Assembly: GCA_022578965.1 (NCBI GenBank)
Contig: MU400508.1
Coordinates: 1-64,000 of the forward strand
Length of the DNA: 64,000 bases
DNA from: Xylaria sp. FL1777
Taxonomy: Eukaryota; Ascomycota; Sordariomycetes; Xylariales; Xylariaceae
Direction of reading: 5' to 3'
Below, in pieces: positions 12,626-24,245 of the stretch. Under the pieces are notes generated by a model. That model was not told the DNA's origin, did not search any database, and saw nothing but the letters and a program-made list of their open reading frames with translations. The position numbers and the translations under genes were made by a program. The first letter of the stretch is position 1. Each line of letters begins with the position of its first letter.

Positions 12626-14413
12626 ATGACTCGAAATTTAGCAACGACGGGGGAGACATCTTCTTCGTCAAATGGTAAGCGAACAGTGCGTGCAGATGCA
12701 CCATGCCATGAGATGGTGATAAAACCAGTATCGAAGCTGACTTAATCTTCATGCGCTTAAGATACGGAGAGGCGAGTTTCTAGCAGAACAGCTGCAACGG
12801 ACACAGAATGGGAGGAACCTCGACCTCTTAAAAGCGATACTACGAAGATAGCCACCGATGTTCGCTGGAGAGACTTGCCCAATAAAGACCAACTATTCAT
12901 CCTTGCCCTATGTCGACTATCCGAGCCATTATCCAACGTCTGTCTTCTTCCCTACATCTTCTACCTCGTGCGCTCCGTGTTGCCCGCATCGGACGACGAC
13001 AAAACGGCCGATAACCCAGCCGCCAGTATTTCTGAGTACTCAGGCGTTCTGGTGGCGGCATTCCCACTAGCGCAATGTGCCATCAGTCTCCCATGGGGCC
13101 GATTATCCGATAAGCACGGGAGGAGATTTTCCATCATAGGAGGCCTTTTCATTTCCGTAATCGCAAATATTGGCTTCGGCCTCTCTCGCTCTTTCGGCGC
13201 GTTGTTGTTTTGGAGGATACTAGCCGGTCTAGCGAATGGCAACGTGAGTATCATGAGGACGGTAACGGCAGAGGTGGTTAGAGAGCGGAAATACCAGACC
13301 AAGGCATTCCTCCTTCTGCCGCTGGTGTTCAACTCCGGGATGGTACTAAGTCTGGCGCTCGGCGGATGTCTTGCGGAACCAGTAGTGAATCTACCGGCGT
13401 TGTTTGGCCCCAGCGGCATCTTTAACTCGAGCGGTAACCCTGATGGCGTGGTATGGACGCTGGAATATCCCTACGCACTGCCAGCACTCTTGAACGCTTT
13501 CTTGCTGGGCACGTCGTTGTTCCTCGCTGTCCTGGGTTTGAAAGAAACCCTCCCAGGAAAAGAAGAGCACAATGACTGGGGTCTTCAAACCGGGAGGGTA
13601 ATCGGGCGACTTGCAAAACGCTTATGGCATAGAGGGCGGAACTATCATAAATACACCATGATGGAAGATAGCGAGGAGGCCACTTTCTTAAATGACGGTC
13701 AATCCAGACTAGAAAAGACAGAATGCCCAGTCGCAACGACTGAATCTACAAAAGTGCCCTTCCGCGACATCTGGACGCGAGAAGTCATCTCCGCCCTTGT
13801 CTCCTTCGGCCTTCTACCGCTGCATAACTCGGCATTCATGCACATCTTCCCGGTATACCTGAGCAGCCCCCCAGCGGACAACGCCGAGGCGACATTCTTC
13901 GCCTTCTCGGGCGGTCTCGGCCTACGATCCGCGACGATCGGAATCTGGCTCGCCACCTTCGGCATAGGCGGCATCCTCCTACAGTTGTTCATCTACCCGC
14001 GGCTCCAGAAGCGTATCGGCACCCGGGGCGTCTTCCGCATCGCGCTATTCCTCTTCCCGGTGACGTATCTGGCGGCGCCGTACCTCTCGCTGCTAGCTGG
14101 GGACCATGGCGCGCGGTGGGTGTTCTTAGGCTTCATCGTCTGCGCGCAGATCATGGCGCGCACGATGGCTATCCCTAGTACTGTTATCTTGCTTACCGAG
14201 GCCGCTCCCGCTAGAACGGTGTTGGGAACCATTCACGGGGCGGGAAACATGCTCGCCAGTCTTGCCCGCGCTGTTGGACCGGCTGTTGGAGGCTATGTAT
14301 TTGCTCTTGGAGTAGAAGAGGGTATTATAGGGCTTGTTTGGTGGTTGTATTTAGTTGGCGTCGCCCTGTGTGCGTTGGCTTGGTCGTATCTCACCGAGGG
14401 CAGCAGGGGTTGA
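12626..14413 (+). CDS. MFS transporter of DHA1 (drug:H+ antiporter-like) type
   Basis: A 49-bp first exon (12626-12674) and exon 12762-14413 give 566 residues. The join restores one continuous N-terminal tail that runs into the first membrane segment (KDQLFILALCRLSEPLSNV). Without the small exon no in-frame ATG precedes that conserved segment. Motif A of the superfamily is clear (WGRLSDKHGRRFSIIGG), followed by the TM4 region WRILAGLANGNVSIMRT. There are about 12 hydrophobic segments with a long central loop around residues 250-320. The closest known groups are fungal DHA1-like and zinc-induced-facilitator-like carriers. The substrate is unknown. It shares a promoter region with the divergent sugar transporter. 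Confidence 0.88.
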
Positions 14414-14869
14414 GCCACTTGAAAATATTCATTGTATTACCGAGACTGAATTTTCTGTAGAGGTACCACCTTACTAGATACTAGAAACATGGAGAGAAAA
14501 CTGAAAAGAAGCAAGGGTTGGATTTTCCTTTGGAATTAGCATGGTTGCCCGCCTTAGTAAGTTGACGTACTTCTGTTAGTGCCGGACTATAGAATTACAA
14601 ACGTAGTTAAAGGGTTCCGCTGTGAGACTCTTATTTACGTTTTCTCCAAGATGTATTATATCTCCTTACGATGGTTAACAGCTTTGAGTATATCTAAGGC
14701 ATGGAGGGTCTTGTAGGTAAAACAGTTAATTTCAAGCAGAATCATTATATTTTCGTATGATTCTTGCGCTCTTAACTATTACATATGCGTTCAAGTACCT
14801 AGGTAAATAGTTCAACGCAATCAAAAATCTGTATTGAAATCATGTGTTAGTGAGGCAAATCTCATATCT
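14414..14869. other. Convergent 3' spacer
   Basis: AT-rich spacer between the MFS stop and the stop of the minus-strand lyase. It presumably holds both 3' UTRs. No gene is seen. Confidence 0.5.
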
Positions 14870-16553
14870 TTAGACATTTTCTAGTTTGTAACTTACAAGG
14901 TTCGGATTGAGGAAGCCACTACTACTACTTCCAGAGATAGAAGAGATAGTAATGGTATTGGATCCCGCCACAAGAGTCCCAGAGGGAATATTAACGTCAT
15001 ACACCTCGCCATATCCGCGATACGCGCCACGAGTGACTCCGCGGCTATCGATCTTGGTAGGCGCCGGGGGACTAGGGCCAGACCAGGAATTAACTTTTGC
15101 CTGCGGTCGAGAACCGGAGAAGGACAGGGTCGTCGCGATACGCAGCGTTGCCGCCCCGGGGGCAGAGGCGAGGTTGAACTTGATGGTCACGGGGTTATTT
15201 ACATTCTGGAAGAGCGCCATCGGAAACTGCCCGAGGGATGAGGAACCGATCGTATATGTCATGGGGTTCCAGGCGCTCATCCTGCTGTCGGACGGGTGCA
15301 TCCGCAGGAACTTGTCGGCGTTTAGGAACCCCGTGGGCTGTCCGTCGTACTCGCCGATCTTCCAGAGCGAGTTATGGCTCGCCAGTGTGCTGGCGATGTT
15401 CTTCGAGGTCGTCCCGCCCGCACTGACGCTTACGCCTGTAGCCGTCGCCACCTTATATTCGCCTTGGTAGAGGACCATTGTGTAGGAGCCGGTTTTCATT
15501 GCCGGAGATTTAAAAGCGCCGTTTGAGGAGGCGATGGCCCAGTACTGGGCTGCGGAATTATACCAGTGGACCACGGTCTGGAGATTACTGGGAACCCCCG
15601 AGGCAGTCCCCGACACGTACCCGCGCGATGAGGTTGGGACGAACCCCTTGACGTCGAGCTCGGAGAAGAACGAGACGTCAGCGTCCTTAATTGAGGGGAC
15701 CCCAGACCTCGAGAACACCATCATGTAAGGGCCGTGTAGGACATTAGCCCGCCACTCTTCTATCTTCACATGGCCGCTGTTCATGTACCAGTAGAGATTC
15801 GTGTCGTCGCCGCCGTTGTTGGTCTCGATGTCGCGGAAGAACGGCCCGCCTGACGAGGATTCCGGCTGTGGCGTTAGCATGCACACGTGGATCTCGTCCG
15901 AGCCGCCGTACACGCATTGCGCGTCCTTGTCGATGAACCTGGTGCTCGAGTAGAATTTCGAACGCGTCTGGCCGTTGACGAGGAAGACGTCGGAGCCTTC
16001 GACGGCGGAGCTGGAGCCCGCAGTAGTTGACACGATGCCATAGGGGTACTCGTTGGGCAGCTTTGACGATTGCAGACGAGCGATGAAACGTAACTCGCCT
16101 ATGCTCGGTTCCGCTGTGATGTAAGTAGCCATGTAGATGGTGCTATCGCCGCTCTTCGCCACCAAGTAGTGGGTGAGGGTCGACGTGACGCATGTCACCT
16201 TGACATACTTATTCGAGCCTACACGCAGCAATCGTTATTTCATCGCGCTATGTACAACCGAAGAATGGATTGAGTATTCGCGGTGAAAACTCACTCCCGC
16301 TGACCTGTGTCACGCTGACCGTTGCGGAGCCGAGCCCAGAGGAGATGTGAGAGCCTTTGCTTTGGCCCTGAAGCTCCACATTACGATACTTAATTGACGT
16401 GATATCGCAGCTCGTACCGCTGACGGTAAAGACAAGCGGTTCAGAAGACCCGGCATCGATGACATAATTGTTACCTGACTTTGTGAAGCCAAAAGCGGCC
16501 GACACCGAGGAGGCGAAGCCGAGTGCGGATAGCAACAACACTGATAGTAGCAT
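14870..16553 (-). CDS. Secreted rhamnogalacturonan lyase, PL4 family
   Basis: Minus-strand exons 16553-16295 and 16218-14870 (donor GTGAGT, acceptor GTGTAG) give 535 residues, close to the about 530 of characterised fungal rhamnogalacturonan lyases. A signal peptide is clear: [19 protein letters not shown], then [16 protein letters not shown]. The body matches the three-domain PL4 plan: an N-terminal beta-sandwich catalytic domain (about 20-270, with [11 protein letters not shown] and WYMNSGHV), a fibronectin-III-like middle domain ([22 protein letters not shown]) and a C-terminal jelly-roll carbohydrate-binding-like domain ([13 protein letters not shown] to the end). The enzyme cleaves alpha-1,4 bonds between rhamnose and galacturonate in the pectin backbone by beta-elimination. 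I did not place the catalytic Lys/His pair by alignment. Confidence 0.93.
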
Positions 16554-18880
16554 GATGATTGACTACCTCTTAATGACTAGCGGAACCCGATGTAATCGGT
16601 AGTAGCACAACCATGGCTGTGAAGCAGAGGGGCGACAAATCGAACTGGGCTTCATATTATAGTGCTTGAAAATAAAGTGACATGCGAAGTTATCCAGTCT
16701 ATGTGTCCCGGGTATGTATCAAGTAGATGGATGCTATTCAGGCATAAGCATAAGCGCAGTTGAGTCCGGAGACTAGCTAGGTATCTTAGACAGAAACAGG
16801 CAAAACGGAGGATGCCCTTGCGCAGAGTATAACGACTTGCTTGGAGATATGGAATACACCGGGAAAAGGAGAGTTTAGAATCCTGTGTTAGATTTTTGGC
16901 GTTTATTTATTATTCTTGTCTTAGCTAATGTTAATGGGTGAATGACTAAGAGTAGCCAATTATGACGGCTCTATAGACAGTCTGCCAGACTGAGAGTGTG
17001 GCATCAATCAGTCATTTAAAAGGGTTTGAAGCAACTAGTTCGATGGGCCATATACCCAGCTGTGCAGTGATAATATTGGTCCAGTTGTCAGGTATTGAGA
17101 AACATCAGCGGACCGGTGCGTCTACGCAGCTTCATCTGGGCAAGATCTCGCTAAGACGACATGGACATTGAAAGTAGTCGCCGACATGCATGCCGTTATG
17201 GTGTTGTCATTTAGTAAGCAGATGGGAATAAACAGCTAATGTTTCCCATGTAGTTATTGGGTGATAATATGAGCACCCAAGTACCAGTAAAAGCAAGTCA
17301 GGGGAACGTGAGATTGTATGCATAAGAACGCAACGAGTTCATTATCATCCTTGCTATTTAACACCATTCGCTTGGTGGAGGTAGTCGTTGGGGCCTTTGG
17401 GGACGACGCGCATCCCACCATTCTTACAGCGTCGTTGTCGTCGTCTTAGAGCTTGCGATAGGCCTCCTAGAACTCATCAGAAAGCCCTTATGGGGGTGCT
17501 TGGGTTATCATGCCTATTCTACACCTTTCGTGGTTAAGTGGGTGTATATAATAAACATGGTGAATCACATCACCAATGCTTTTGCCTACATCTTGAATAG
17601 TTGCGACTAGAGATAAAATAAGAACGATGGCGGGGCCCAAGTAAATATAGCACGAAATGGTATTCTCTAGGAAGGTGGTAGTTTTTTTACCATGGGGGAG
17701 GTGATTTCGATGGCAGATATAAACCCTAATCCATACATTCTACTGTAAGTATGTACATTTGAAACGAGCAGGAAATCACCTCGGCTAGTATATTTAGTGT
17801 AGGCATGTGCACGGCATCGGCAGGGATATGCTCCTATCGAGGAACGATCGTAGCTGTCTCTGGCATATAAGGTCGTAAGGTTGGAATTTCGTTCAACGCC
17901 AATTGCTCCTTTATGGCACGTAGCGAAAAGGAATACCGGGATTGGGAAGAGAGGCGTTGATATATATCTTGCGAGAAGCATCTTACCAGAATCTGCTGGT
18001 GCTTGAGCCAACCAACTGGGCGGGTCGTATACATAAGTATACAGCGTACATAATCACCAGTTCCGCTGCGAGCGACGGTATTTGGATTGCTAATCGGGCT
18101 AATATGAGGTTACCGGCAGCTTGGCTTCAAGCACGGAAACCCACCCTTGATCAGTAATTCACATTGTTGTTTACTGCGTAAGGATTTTTTGAAACTGCAT
18201 TAGGCCCAAGTCTAGGTTGTTTCGGGAAGTTCAGATGGCTCTGGAACAAGAAACCCATTGGTACCCGTTGCTAGTCCACTAATAAATTCTCCATGTGGAT
18301 AGGGTATACCTGCGTTTTTGGACCTGGGCGAATGATTGTCCGCAATATTGCGTTAGATAGGTTGCGTGGCGCGTGAAAGTAAATCTCAGGGGCCGGCCGG
18401 CCGGTCTTCACTACATACCCCTTGCAATACCGGTATGTACGATCATGACGCCGTCGATGGATTCGAACCCCCTGGGTCGGTGGCATTTCGGCACCAATCA
18501 GGAAATGCTGCTCATCGGGAATGGAGCCCTCAAGAGCCTATTGATCCTTCCCTTGGCTTTGTACTCCAATTGAGCAAGGCTGAGTCAGGAGCTCAAGCGC
18601 CTGCACATTGCATTGAGACTGCTCCTGAAGGTGTCCGAGTTCTCCTTCGCGGCGGCGGGGGTAGACGGAGTTATTATTAGTGTAGACGGCCTCCGTCATA
18701 GACTTGCCTGGTACGAATCGGGTTACATGGGAATTATTGTATATAGTCTTACGCTGGCGCCATCAGCACCTACGACCTGACAATAAGAGGTCAAAGGCGA
18801 AACCGTCCTTTTCTTTCCATTCATTCATTTAACTTGAAGCTTCAATCTTGACCATAGACCTTGGTGTAGCAACGATCAAG
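16554..18880. other. 2.3-kb intergenic region, no gene supported
   Basis: Between the start of the PL4 gene (minus) and the start of the GH71 gene (plus), so both promoters lie here. Several 60-114-codon frames occur but none resembles a family or splices into anything. A GGCCGGCCGGCC palindrome lies at about 18392-18403 and a TATATA-like box near 18740, about 140 bp before the GH71 start. A GGATTCGAACCCC string near 18459 resembles a tRNA T arm, but no tRNA can be folded around it. Confidence 0.5.
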
Positions 18881-20411
18881 ATGCTTCTACGTTCGCTTGT
18901 TTCCCTGGCTACGCTGTGCGCCAAATTGGCAGCGGCTGACCGGCAGGTCTTTGCTCATTACATCGTTGGCCTGACGTCTGGGCAGACTCGTGACGAGTGG
19001 CAGCAGGACATATCACAGGCGAAAGGGTCAGGAATCGACGGGTTTGCCCTCAATGTCGGAGCTCAAGACGACTATAATGCCGCCCAGCTCCAGCTAGCCT
19101 ACGATGTAGCTTCCTCGAATGGCTTCTGGCTGTTCCTTTCTTTCGATATGCAAGCTTCTCAGTGGACCGCCGATGAGATCATCAACTACATCAACACCTA
19201 CAAAGGTTATAGCAGCCAGCTCACGGTTAACTCACTCCCCGTCGTTTCGACTTTCGAGGGACCCTCGCAGGCCGACATTTGGCCTGGTGTTCGCAGCGCT
19301 ACTGGTGGCATATTCCTGATACCCGACTGGGCTTCTCTCGGCGCTCAGGGCGTGGGGGACAAGCTTTCTCTGATCGATGGTGCTTGTAAGTGTTCTTCAG
19401 TTTTTTGGTTGGTTGCAAGAGCACATTCTAACACAATACAGTTAACTGGGGTGCGTGGCCCGAACCGAACCAATTGACCATGTCGACGGGCAACGACGTT
19501 GCATATAAATCCGTTTTGCAGGGCAAGCCATACATGATGGGCGTTAGCCCCTATTTCTATACTAGTATGTTGTTAATGCCTAGGCCTTCCTCGACATTCT
19601 TCTAGACTAACTAGACGCGCCGCAGATTTACCCGGCAAGAATTGGTATTCATCCAGCGATTCGCTGTGGTTCGATCGTTGGAAGCAGGTACTTGATATTA
19701 ATCCCGAATATATCGAGATCATTACTTGTATGAAGTGTCCTCTGCTGCACTATAGTTACTGAGGCTAACTGGTGTAGGGAATGATTATGGCGAGTCGAGC
19801 TACATCAACGCTCCCATCGACCATCAAATTGTTGCCGGTGCCGGGACCTACGTCAATGGATTTGATCACACCGCCTTTCGGTTTGTGTTGCCATACTTCA
19901 TCAGCGCCTACAAAGCTGGTAGTGCAGACGTTGCTCTCTCAAGCGAGGGGGCTGTGGCATGGTATAGAACAACACCCGCAGCCATATGCAGCAACGGCGG
20001 TAGGTTAAAGCAGAATAAGGAGGCTCGTTCAATTATGCTGATGTATTCATAGGTACGGTCTGGGGCCAGGGTGGAAGTGTTTCTGCCGCCGGAGGCACCC
20101 AGGATGTTGTGTCCATCATCGCGTTGACAAATGCGTCAACTGACATCAATGTCAAGATTGGTAGTGGAGATGCTGGCCAGTCAGTGAGTGCTACTAGCAC
20201 TGTTGGAAAAGCCTCGTTCTATGAAGTTCCAACCAACGGAAGAACTGGCGCCGTGACTATCACGCTGAATGGCAAATCAACAACGGGCCCTGAAATCACC
20301 GACAACTGCCCATCTTCAGGTTATGTGAGTCACCGCGACCGCGTTGGCAAATTGAAAGCGTATTCTGACACTGAACAGGTTAACTTCAACGCGGTTACCA
20401 TCCAAGTATGA
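18881..20411 (+). CDS. Secreted alpha-1,3-glucanase (mutanase), GH71
   Basis: Six exons, 18881-19385, 19442-19564, 19626-19727, 19778-19999, 20053-20324 and 20379-20411, join in phase to 418 residues, near the size of the short fungal GH71 enzymes. The start MLLRSLVSLATLCAKLAAA is a signal peptide, directly followed by the GH71 opening RQVFAHYIVGLT. Other family landmarks are the DEWQQDISQAKGSGIDGFALN segment (split here as DEWQQDI and SGIDGFALN), LPVVSTFEGP, FNWGAWPEPN, YFYTNLPGKNW, EIITWNDYGES and HTAFRFVLPYFISAYK. The enzyme hydrolyses alpha-1,3-glucan of fungal cell walls and may serve wall remodelling, nutrient recycling or mycoparasitism. No separate binding module (such as CBM24) is seen. 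The C-terminal 100 residues are beta-rich, ending at a very short last exon. Confidence 0.92.
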
Positions 20412-20583
20412 TTATGATATAGATCTGTATGCCGGCGTCCGTGTGTTTCCAGGGTGTAACACTTGACCGAGGCGGTTTACAAGGAGTTGCCAACATAAAA
20501 TGTACTATAGAGGGGCAATTAAACGCCTCTATTCTTTCTGTATATGGACGCGGTCGGGTTCAAATATATGTGGTTGCGATCTT
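20412..20583. other. Short convergent 3' spacer
   Basis: 172 bp between the GH71 stop and the stop of the minus-strand gene. Nothing else is seen. Confidence 0.5.
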
Positions 20584-21744
20584 CTAATCAGGCTTCTTGA
20601 TACCGATTTGGAATTTGTCTGCCCACTCCGTGAATCTATCTTGGGTGCCAGCCCATGGAGCCTTAAGCATTTCGGCCGCAGCGAAGGCGTCAAAGAAGCA
20701 GGAATCCATTGCCCTGTCTATGGCGGTAGTGTCTAGCTCGTAAAATGCACAGGCAACCTCCCCGAAGCGATGGGGTAAGCTCTTTAATATCGGATATACT
20801 TCGTCTAGACGCCGGGTGATGGGCGCTGCGTGCTCAGTGGGTAGGGAAGGCAAGGTCTTTATCCGCCTCTGAATAAGAGCAGAGTAGAGCAAAGTGGTTA
20901 GTCGCAACCGCTTCAAACACGAGTCCAAGCGTTCACGTATTCTGTCGGGGTCGTTGCGGGGGATGCGTTGAGATGTCATAAGGTCGTCGATCATCTGCTG
21001 AGCCGAGACGTGGGTGTTCTGTAACTCGCCAGTGATATGCTGCATGTCTTCGTCTCCTCCATCGCCGTCCTCTTCTTCGTCTTCTTCTTCAACTTCTTCG
21101 CTCCATTCCCTGAGCTCCTCCAGCACGTCCTGGAGCGTGTCTTTGTATTCCTCGGCCTTCTTCACCAATAGCCCCGCAATGCCAAGCTGCTTTAGAAGAA
21201 TAAGATCGTCGCATGCGGCCCAGATAACGCCGGTGGTGACGATACTCCCCTTCTCACCGTTGGCACCATTCTTACGATCGGCGGACAAGACCTTGCCATC
21301 TAGGGGGATGGCTTCGACCAAGCCCCTTAGCTCTTTTAAGACGCGATAGCACCTCCACGCAAGGTCTTGGCGCACAATGATGGTGTAGGTGTCGGCGGTG
21401 CAGAGCTGGACGGCGGTGGCAGTAGCAGGGATGGGGCCAGAAACAAGCTCGCGCAGGACTTTGGCGATGGCAGAGGGCGTGAAGGGTTCGTTGATGATCA
21501 GAAGGGACAGCTTCGTGGTGTGTGCCTTTATCAGGCTCGCCGAGTCGTGGGCGAGGGCGAGGGCGTCGACCGAGCCGGCAGTATCGGGTGAGGCTGCGGA
21601 TGCAGGCGTGGACGATGAGTCTGGCAGGGCCTTGTCGAGGGCGACGGCGTGGAGGTCGTTTTCGAGCTGGGTAATAAGGCTGACGGTAGATTGCACAAGG
21701 GCTTTGAGGCTTCCGAGTGAGCCGTCGGCAGCCGGGGGGGGCAT
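20584..21744 (-). CDS. Cyclin-D1-binding-protein 1-like (GCIP domain) protein
   Basis: One uninterrupted minus-strand frame of 386 residues, starting MPPPAADGSLGSLKALVQS. It is almost all helical with repeated Leu spacing. The segment around residues 125-155 (IVRQDLAWRCYRVLKELRGL) and the region GVIWAACDDLILLKQLGIAG match the plan of the Grap2/cyclin-D-interacting protein family. An acidic loop (about residues 215-235, EEVEEEDEEEDGDGGDED) is an inserted low-complexity stretch. Animal relatives bind cyclin D and bHLH factors; the role in fungi is not established. It converges with GH71. Confidence 0.75.
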   Translation of the reverse strand: MPPPAADGSLGSLKALVQSTVSLITQLENDLHAVALDKALPDSSSTPASAASPDTAGSVDALALAHDSASLIKAHTTKLSLLIINEPFTPSAIAKVLRELVSGPIPATATAVQLCTADTYTIIVRQDLAWRCYRVLKELRGLVEAIPLDGKVLSADRKNGANGEKGSIVTTGVIWAACDDLILLKQLGIAGLLVKKAEEYKDTLQDVLEELREWSEEVEEEDEEEDGDGGDEDMQHITGELQNTHVSAQQMIDDLMTSQRIPRNDPDRIRERLDSCLKRLRLTTLLYSALIQRRIKTLPSLPTEHAAPITRRLDEVYPILKSLPHRFGEVACAFYELDTTAIDRAMDSCFFDAFAAAEMLKAPWAGTQDRFTEWADKFQIGIKKPD

Positions 21745-22331
21745 ACTTCTTTTACTTTACGTATCGGCCTGTTGTAACCAGACAGGATATTCGGGTTGGT
21801 TGAATGTTGAATTTTATATCGTGAAATTTTCTTGGAAGCGGGATGTACAAGGAGGGGTTATGCCTTAGCGATGTACCTAATGCAAGTACAGGGTACCTAT
21901 CTCGCCATTGGTCATTGGTGTAGCAGGAGGCAAAGAGCGTAGCCCCTGCATGGTCAGCTGGCTGCTGTTTTAGCAGCCCGGGCCAGCTGTGCTCTCCTGC
22001 CATGCCCTTCCTTGCGTCTATACAATCAATGCTTTAGGTACCTACTTGTAGATACCTAACCTACCACCTACATGTACAGAATATACCTAGATAGATTGAA
22101 ACATACATATAGAGACGAATCCCGGGACTACCTATGCTATAAAGCAATATCGCAGTTTTGCCGTCACAATCAGTGGAAAAGCGAAAACATCCTGTCTCAT
22201 CATAGATACGAGACCATCGTCGTAAACCTGGCTTTGTCTGTGCACGACGCACACACTGGATTGGATTCACCATAGCTCTAAAATCGTCGTATGACGTATG
22301 ATTTTACGCACCACCAGCATCATCTAGAATC
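21745..22331. other. Divergent promoter spacer with TAGGTA-type motifs
   Basis: Lies between two divergent starts. It contains several TAGGTAC/GTACCTA copies (about 21873-21900 and 22034-22092), as in the spacers near both ends of the window. No gene is supported. Confidence 0.5.
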
Positions 22332-23538
22332 ATGGGCACAGAATATTCTGAGCCCACTGACGCTTGGAGTCATATTTCCTCTGGGAGCATCTGCTCATAT
22401 GTAACCCTAGAAACGTCTCGATTAGTTATAGATCCCGACGGCGATCTTAGCCTCAAAGTGGGACAGATCAAGTGCGTGAATATCTCACCGAATGGTGAGA
22501 AAAGCGACCATTGCACCCTAGACTCTGACCACGATCATGAACTCCCAGCCATCTACACCGTCTGCTCTAGGACCTTGTCGAGAGCATCCCCTGTCTGGAA
22601 AGCGCTTCTTTATGGCGGCTTTGCCGAATCGAAACCCTCTTGCGCTTCATCCGCCTCGGATTGGCTGGTGGAACTGCCTGATGATAACCCAAAGGCCATG
22701 GCAACCATTCTCAATATCATTCACAGTCGTTTCGAATCGATACCACGAGTCAAGGAACTCGTCGATATAGAAGATCTCTATCAGCTTACTGTCTTGACTG
22801 ATAAATATGATCTCACCGCCATTCTGCGGCCATGGGCATCCGTATGGATGGAACATGCCAAAGAGAAGTGGATGTTATTTTCTTCAATGCCGCAAATCGA
22901 GCGCCTGTCCTGGATTGCTTGGGAGCTGGGGGACTCATTTCTTTATGGAAAAGCCACTGAACACCTAGCTGCCAATTGCTCTGTTGATACCAATGGTGAT
23001 TTGCTATATTACAACGACAACAAAGCTGCCACACTGTACAGCTCTACGTTAGAGCCACCAGGACTCTGCGGTAATCTCATCCAAACCTAGTTCCGTTGTC
23101 TACTCTATACTGACATTCCTAGAACTACTGAAACTTATCCGATTGAATAGCATTAAAGCTATACTAGCAGTCTACGGCAATATCATCGAAGAACTACTCC
23201 AGCGGCCTGGATCCCTTAAACCATCCACAATCTGTAAATTTGGTTCTGAGACGTGTGAAGCTGCAATTTTAGGAACTATGATTAGATCGCTTGCCTGGTC
23301 GGGGTATTGGCCCTTGCCAGTAACCACGGATGTTCGAATGAACTTGATCATGATCTGGACTCATTTTAAAGCTATCAATATACAGAGCCCGGTACATCCA
23401 GAATGCCAAGGGATAAAGAAGAAAGAGTCAGCTTTTCTGAAAGCCTCGGTACCTACAGTCATTTTTCCGTTGCCGATAAAGGAACGAATGGCCAAGCAAG
23501 CAGCGAAATCGGGTTGCCTAGGATGGTATACCTTGTAA
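22332..23538 (+). CDS. BTB/POZ-domain protein
   Basis: Exons 22332-23070 and 23123-23538 give 384 residues. The middle part (about residues 40-165) has the fungal BTB pattern: DGDLSLKVG at the first strand, IYTVCSRTLSRASPVWKALL, the acidic turn LPDDNPKAMATILNIIHSRF, then EDLYQLTVLTDKYDLTAIL. BTB domains dimerise and can recruit cullin-3 ligases. In fungi such stand-alone BTB proteins form large families of mostly unknown function. The C-terminal part is helical with no recognised domain. The splice is supported by the exact phase match and a TTCCTAG acceptor. Confidence 0.82.
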
Positions 23539-24245
23539 CAAATTGATTCGGCAATGAAAACTTATGTGAACTTCCGCCTTGCGACTAGATATGGAATGGT
23601 GTCTCAGCGTTTAACTCTCAATAAGTTGAGACTATTCATTAGTGGCGATCAGAGGTTACGATCGCCCACAGAGATATATTTAGACCTGCAATCGGAAGGA
23701 TTCCGAATGATCTGCATGGACTGTTAGTACCATAGAGATTATTGTTCCAAATTGAGTGTCTTTCCAAGTCCCTATTCAAGCATTGTTTTACACAAGTCGA
23801 TATCATCGGGCAGTTTGAGGGCTAAACAGCATAAGCGTTAATATCTTCTCGGATAAACAGCCATCTATCGTTACTTTTGCGTCGATTACGATGTTTGATT
23901 GTAGACTGCGCCGCAAAGTTCGTAGCAGCCGTGGGCTTTGGGGGCGGGCCGCCAGGTTGCAGGAGTGAGAATCATGCGATGAGTGGTTACTATTGCCATT
24001 CATTCTAGAAGCAAGCAGCGCAGTGTGTACCTGAGTCAAGAGGCTGTCACACGAGTGTCGCTTACAGAACACGCCTACATCTCGTGCCCTCAGAACGGCG
24101 CAGCGCTATCTCAAGGCTCACCTCTTCTACGGGCTATGCTCAGGTGTTGCATTTTTCAACTACACCGGGCACCGGTCTTTGTCCTACACGAAGACATGGA
24201 CCAACAACCTACGGGGTGTCCTACCGATCTGAAACCCGACTCCAA
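23539..24245. other. Intergenic region
   Basis: About 700 bp after the BTB gene. Nothing convincing is coded here. Upstream exons of the next gene could lie in 23980-24245, since that gene lacks a clear signal peptide. Confidence 0.4.

Noticed and set aside
12451..12678. 75-codon plus-strand protein
   Set aside because: It overlaps the better-supported first exon of the MFS gene in another frame and has no homology-like features.
18392..18403. GGCCGGCC palindromes (also near 49633) as regulatory or integration sites
   Set aside because: Short GC palindromes alone carry no further support.
18440..18495. tRNA gene on the minus strand (GGTTCGAATCC-like T arm)
   Set aside because: The T stem mispairs and no matching 5' acceptor stem, D arm or anticodon arm can be found within 100 bases.
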